From assembly GCA_002221725.1 (NCBI GenBank), contig NJFT01000013.1, positions 124,001 through 188,000 of the forward strand: a stretch of 64,000 nt of DNA, read 5' to 3'. The position numbers and the translations under genes were made by a program. The notes under the pieces are model-generated. The model was not told where the DNA came from. It did not search any database and saw nothing but the letters and a program-made list of their open reading frames with translations. Of the stretch, positions 59,300-64,000 are shown piece by piece (the first letter of the stretch is position 1; every line of letters begins with the position of its first letter). The stretch comes from Scedosporium boydii (taxonomy: Eukaryota > Ascomycota > Sordariomycetes > Microascales > Microascaceae).

Positions 59300-61906
59300 G
59301 GGGGCAGAAGGCTCCGTATAGTAGGAGTCTTCACGGTGCCGGCGATGAAGGTCTGAGGGGGGGAGGGAGGGAGAGAAGGTGCCGAGATGGCGAAAGCGAA
59401 GGCGGAGTGAAGGGGGCGGAAGGAAAGAAGGAGAAGAGGAGAGGCGAGAATTATTACTTCGTATGGTTGAATTAACCAGGATAGCTTGGGACTCTTAGAG
59501 ACGAAGGTACACGACAATTGTACCTCAGTATTGTACCGTACCTGGGAAATTGTGGGAGGGTGGGACTAGCAGAGGCGTGTTATTATTGCGACATGGATTG
59601 CAACCAGTGGCCACTGACAGCGCTCGCTAGATTTAGCAGATTACCATTGAGGGAAACCGTTTGGCTGCATGTGGATTCTGGAATGTTGGTTCTAGCAATG
59701 GTTCTTGTACCTGCCGCCGTAGTGGATTTCAGAATTAATACACGAGATTAATACCTCAGGACAGGCGGGCGGAGCAGAGCAGAACATCCAAACGGCCAGG
59801 CGGTTTTGGCACATGGACAGCAGAGTTATGAGTAACAGGACAGGCAAGGACGATAGATAACAGCGGGAGTCCTCGGGTCATCAAGCGACACCACCCACTG
59901 GGCATGACCACTGGCCACTGTCCATTGGCAACGATACATTGATCAATTGATCCTCTCTTCTTATTCTTCTTAGCTCTCGCTTTGTTATGATTGGCCGTTG
60001 CTTGGTAATAGCCGGGCTACAGGCACGCCATGCTCTCGAGTCTTGATTCTGAGGATGCAGTGCAGCTAGTGCAGTAGCAGTGGTGGAGACGATGGAGACG
60101 ACAATCGATGGACTGGCCATGGACAGACACATTCTTTGCACAAGCATTATTCATTCATTGAAAACCAGCAGCACGCGAGTTCAAATCCGTCGCATTTTCT
60201 ACGAAGTCGGACCTCAATTCTTTAGCTCTGGCTCAACATTGCATTTTCAACGCAGAGCCCGTTCAACCTAGTGCTCGCCGTAGTGCCATGAGACAAGTAG
60301 AAGGCCAAATCTGCGCGTGCTGTTAGCAACATACAGAGTACAGTAATTCAATCAAGAGCCGGCCAGGCAAGCTCGCTGTTATGCTTCAATGACTGAAGTC
60401 AACATGTCTCAACTTTACTTGCAGTTGGGCCATCGGTCATGGACCAACATACCCCGCAGACACGAGGAACGAAGTATGTTCACATTCCACTTCATGAATG
60501 GCGCTTTCATCGTGCGATTATCACCCATATCTTGTTTAGAGGCAGGGTTGTGAAGAAGTCGGAAATTCGTCCCGAAAAGACCCATCCAGTCCCCGGCCGG
60601 CGGGCGGCACGTGCGAATTGCCTCATGGAGATACCAGAAGGGCCTCTTCGTATCCACGCAGCGGTGGTCCTGGATGCGGCAGGTCGGGTCCATGGTCTTT
60701 GGAGCGAGCGCCTGAGCCATCAATCTATCAAATCTCTCTGTAGAATTCTACTTACTATATAAGCGTAAGTGTCCCGAATCTCTAAACGCCGTCTCCTGCA
60801 CGCCTCTGATTATCACACTTGATTTTAACCTTCACCAATTAAACCAAGATAACGGAGATAGCTTCCCAGGTTCCCATCCCAGCCAGGACAGGATGATGTA
60901 AAATGCACGATTCGTTCCTATTATTGCAGCTTCGAAGCATGTCCACGACCAAAAATGCGGATTTCCCCAGTCCAGATGATCATAAGATTATCGAAGAGAA
61001 AGATTAATCCTCCAAAAGGGCTCGGAACTTGCATTTCGTGATGTTATTCCTCTTCTCTTCTGATGGGACTAGGAAGAACGGAAACGGCGACGATCCACCC
61101 CCGTCCTTGACATTACGACCAGTCCTCGACATTACGAGGCACACTGCTTTGTACGAAGGGAACTGCGAAGTACACTAGGACGTGATGTGCGGAGTATTAC
61201 TTCGTATGGGTGCATACGAAGTGCTCGTAAGAATGGAGTAATTGAATCTTTCCCCCAATCGATGCAATTGTGAGCTTGCATGTACCGAGGCATCCTGTGC
61301 AAGTACGAAGCACAATTGACAATGCAGATTGCAGGGACATCAAGATTGCAACCTTGACATGCAACGGGGTGACCCCACTCCTCCTGACTAAGCCTCCTTC
61401 CAGTTGCGCCCACCCACCTTAACCCGCCCTTGCAGCGCTTTGGCCAGGCTACACAGGTACTTTGTACAAATGCACAATTGCACCAAATCCAACCATTCAG
61501 ACTCGACCTGTTGCGACGCGCCAACTCAAGCTTGACGAGGCGTCGATGCGTGTCCCCAAATTTGGAGTGTGAACTGTGGACGGTGACGACCATCATTCCG
61601 ACTTGCCGGCTCGAAAGGGTTGGATGAGAGAGTTCTAAATATCACCAACTGAGATGGTTAATTGCACGACTCTTATAAAACGGCTCTTCTCCAGTTCCAT
61701 ATCGAGGCACCCATCTCAAAAGAAACGCATCCTCTTGCAGCTGGCCTGGCCATAACTCGCCATGTACCTACCTGTTCTCTGCAAAACGCCCCCTGCCACA
61801 GCATCAAACCCGTCTCTGAATCTCGACGCTCTAAAATTTAACTAATACCGGACCCTTCTCTCTTTTCTTCCAAGTATCTTTTTTTCCTTTCTTTCTTCAG
61901 ATAAAC
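59300..61906. other. 2.6-kb divergent intergenic region between BST1 and PMS1
   Basis: The left 200 bp are C/T-rich on the BST1 strand, as expected for its leader. The middle holds many TACTTCGTA-type words (59455-59464, 60468-60477, 61150-61173, 61199-61222, 61303-61311). No gene is supported, including a minus frame at 61132-61596 that runs through these words. Confidence 0.5.
61199..61222. repeat. 10-bp perfect inverted repeat ACTTCGTATG / CATACGAAGT
   Basis: ACTTCGTATG, four spacer bases, then its exact reverse complement. It is the longest clean inverted pair built on the recurring intergenic word in this window. Confidence 0.85.
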
Positions 61907-64000
61907 ATGGCTACAATTAAACCAATAGATAGTTCTTCTGTAAGTGGTCATCATTTTTGGGCCATCTCTGTTGGGCCATCTCTGATCACAGATCTCTCTA
62001 ACAGTTACGATGTGTAGATCCACCGCATCCAGTCAGGTCAGGTCATAGTTGACCTTTGCTCCGTTGCAAAGGAGCTTGTTGAGAATAGCGTGGACGCAGG
62101 TGCGTCAAGCATAGGTACTGGAGATGCCCACTCCCCTCAGGTCGCATCACAGCTAACCATGGCTCTTCCCCAGAGGTGCGGTTCAAAAATCAAGGGCTGG
62201 ACTCGATTGAAGTTCAGGACAATGGTAGCGGCATAACTTCCGACAACTATCAATCCATAGCACTAAAACACTATACTTCAAAACTCTCCGTTTACGATGA
62301 CCTCTCCGACCTGCAGACATTTGGCTTCCGTGGCGAGGCCCTGTCATCATTGTCTGCCTTAAGTCACTTATCAGTCATTACTTGCGTGGCAGATGATGCT
62401 CCAAAGGGGTCTAGGTTGCAGTTCGCCTCATCAGGAGCCCTTGAAAGCACATCGATGGTGCCCGCAAAGCAGGGAACAACCGTCATCGTCGACAGTCTAT
62501 TCCACAATCTCCCTGTCCGTCGCCGAGAGCTGGAGCGCCATATCAAGAGAGAATGGGCCAAAGTCATTTCCCTTCTCAACCAGTATGCTTGCATATTGAC
62601 TGGTATCAAATTCACCGTCTCCCAGCAGCCGACGAAGGGGAAGAAGATCGTGCTCTTCTCCACGAAAGGGAACCCTACAACTCGCGAAAACATAGTCAAT
62701 ATCTTTGGTGCAAAAACCATGACCGCCCTAATACCTTTGGATCTTGTCTTGGAAATGGAGCCGACAAAGTCGCAAACATTATCGCGGCGTAGCAAGGACA
62801 CGCCAGCCTCACATTATGTTATCGTTAAGGGATTTGTCTCCCGCCCAGCCCATGGGGAAGGCCGTCAGGCCCCCGATCGTCAAATGTTCTTTGTCAACGG
62901 ACGTCCTTGCGGCCTGCCCCAGTTCGCCAAGGTATTTAATGAAGTCTACAAAGCCTTCAATTCTTCCCAATCCCCCTTCATTCTCGCCGACATCCAGCTC
63001 GACACACACTTGTACGACGTAAACGTCAGCCCGGATAAGCGTACAATCCTCCTCCATGAGCAAGGTAGCATGTTGGAACATCTAAAGGAGTCTCTCAACT
63101 CTCTCTTTGAAGCACAGGACTACACAGTCCCCGCATCCCAGCTCGCGGCTCAAAAAACACTATCTCTAGCCAGGGCAAGTGCGACGACGCCGTCATCATC
63201 CAAAAGGACCACAGTTGGCGATGAGTCTAGCATCACCACTCCCGAGCCCTACCGACTCAGCAGTGGCCCCGAGTTACATAACCCTAGTGTCATTTCTGAG
63301 ATTGAAGGGACCCCCTTAGCTGCCCGTGGATCCATCAAGGAATTATTTATGTCTTCCCGATCTAGCCAAGCAACGAGTGTGGAGGGTAGCCCGATGCCAG
63401 ACGCCAAAGTCGAGACGCCCTCTAGAATGCCGGTGGGGTTGGAGGGCACACCCGATCCGGGGGCCCCCGACAACGAGTTCTCTGGGAGCGAATCCCTAAC
63501 TAGCCGTCCAGGCAATCTGAATGAGGCTGGTGCTGCATCTCCTCGAGAGCGTTCGAGCCCAGAGCCTGACGCTGAATTGTCTGGACAACCTGAGAGAAAG
63601 ACTGATCAGCACGCCGAAGCAGGCCCTGCATACTCGAACGATTCTCCGGTAAACTCCACGGCGGCTAATTCTCACCATCACTCTCGCAAGCGAACGACTC
63701 TAGATGTAGCACCTGCAAACAGCTTAATTGGACCTCCATCATCCAAGCGTCATCGGATAGACTCTACAACCATGCCCGCCGCCAGCCTAGGATCCGGGCC
63801 AAAGCATCGAACTGCGGCCCCCTCAGCCGTGCCAAGTTTTGGTGGGCGGCTGTCCCAACTATTTTCAGCTAGTGCGAGGTCGGGGACGGATACTTCCCAA
63901 CGACTAGGAGCAGTAGGGACGACAACGTGTAATAGCGTTGTGGAAGAGGAGCCTGAAGAAGGATCGGAATTTGGAGCAGATCCGATCGCGACCGGGGTTG
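61907..64000 (+). CDS. PMS1: DNA mismatch repair protein PMS1 (MutL family), 3' end beyond window
   Basis: Exons 61907..61939, 62018..62114 and 62174 to the window end encode the first 652 residues. The first exon is 11 codons (MATIKPIDSSS), donor GTAAGT; intron 2 has GTACTG and CCCAG. The GHL ATPase is complete: ELVENSVDAGA with the Mg/ATP Asn34, DNGSGI at 59-64, GFRGEALSS at 94-102, and a later G-T-x-V ATP loop (KQGTTVIVDSLF). The transducer domain (FFVNGRPC, VNVSPDKRTILL) follows, then a Ser/Pro-rich linker with a KRH-type basic patch near 63745. The C-terminal dimerisation and endonuclease part (DQHA-type motif) would lie downstream of the window. Yeast Pms1 pairs with Mlh1 as MutL-alpha and nicks DNA in mismatch repair. 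The frame is open to base 64000. Confidence 0.95.

Noticed and set aside
60170..60200. GAGTTCAAATCCG resembling a tRNA T-loop
   Set aside because: The flanking stem does not pair, and no D or anticodon arm lies upstream at the right distance.
61132..61596. 154-codon minus-strand frame upstream of PMS1
   Set aside because: It runs through several copies of the recurring intergenic word, has no introns or motifs and an unconvincing start.
1..64000. CRISPR arrays, bacterial operons, phage or autonomous transposon genes
   Set aside because: No regularly spaced repeats, no Shine-Dalgarno-led operons and no transposase or reverse-transcriptase motifs were seen; the DNA is clearly eukaryotic with spliceosomal introns.

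Overview
This window is nuclear DNA of a filamentous ascomycete (Pezizomycotina), most likely a Sordariomycete. The evidence is about 18 intron-bearing housekeeping-type genes. Introns are mostly 50-95 nt, with GTRNGT-like donors, CTAAC branch sites and YAG acceptors. Intergenic stretches are 0.3-3.6 kb, and the family set is fungal: a CTF1-beta/FarB-type Zn2Cys6 regulator, Msp1, monopolin Csm1/Pcs1, TMS1, MCD4 and BST1. There is no rRNA, no convincing tRNA, no CRISPR array and no intact autonomous transposon. I rebuilt all exon structures by hand from splice signals and reading-frame continuity; none has transcript support here.

Layout. 1.6-3.5 kb (+): Sir2/Hst1-class NAD-dependent deacetylase. 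3.9-5.3 kb (-): secreted SURNod19/PHM-like protein with a His-rich insert. 7.0-8.9 kb (+): membrane protein fused to a spermidine-synthase-like domain. 12.0-18.6 kb (+): 2100-residue protein with about seven membrane segments and a huge disordered, repeat-containing tail. 19.2-20.7 kb (+): RCC1-family protein. 22.1-23.1 kb (+): 3-hydroxyisobutyrate-dehydrogenase-like enzyme. 23.6-24.1 kb (+): V-ATPase subunit e. 24.7-25.8 kb (-): ARV1. 26.7-28.7 kb (-): intracellular LysM protein. 30.7-34.1 kb (-): CTF1-beta/FarB-like transcription factor. 37.7-41.1 kb (-): MCD4. 42.3-43.9 kb (-): Csm1/Pcs1. 44.7-46.1 kb (+): Msp1. 47.7-49.1 kb (+): cystathionine beta-lyase. 50.4-52.0 kb (-): TMS1/Serinc. 52.8-54.7 kb (+): nodulin-like MFS transporter. 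55.8-59.3 kb (-): BST1. 61.9 kb to the window end (+): PMS1, cut off by the window.

The genes do not form a classical cluster. Three of them (ARV1, MCD4, BST1) serve GPI-anchor assembly or remodelling or ER lipid homeostasis within 35 kb. Divergent pairs that may share promoters are Csm1/Msp1, TMS1/MFS and, over 2.6 kb, BST1/PMS1.

The least explained items are these: the 2100-residue membrane protein with repeated LW motifs; a 335-bp element at 46.5-46.8 kb with about 70-bp inverted ends and a small open frame; a TACTTCGTAC-like word recurring between genes; the His-rich insert in the secreted protein; and a DNA-binding zinc cluster assembled from three exons, one only 18 nt long.
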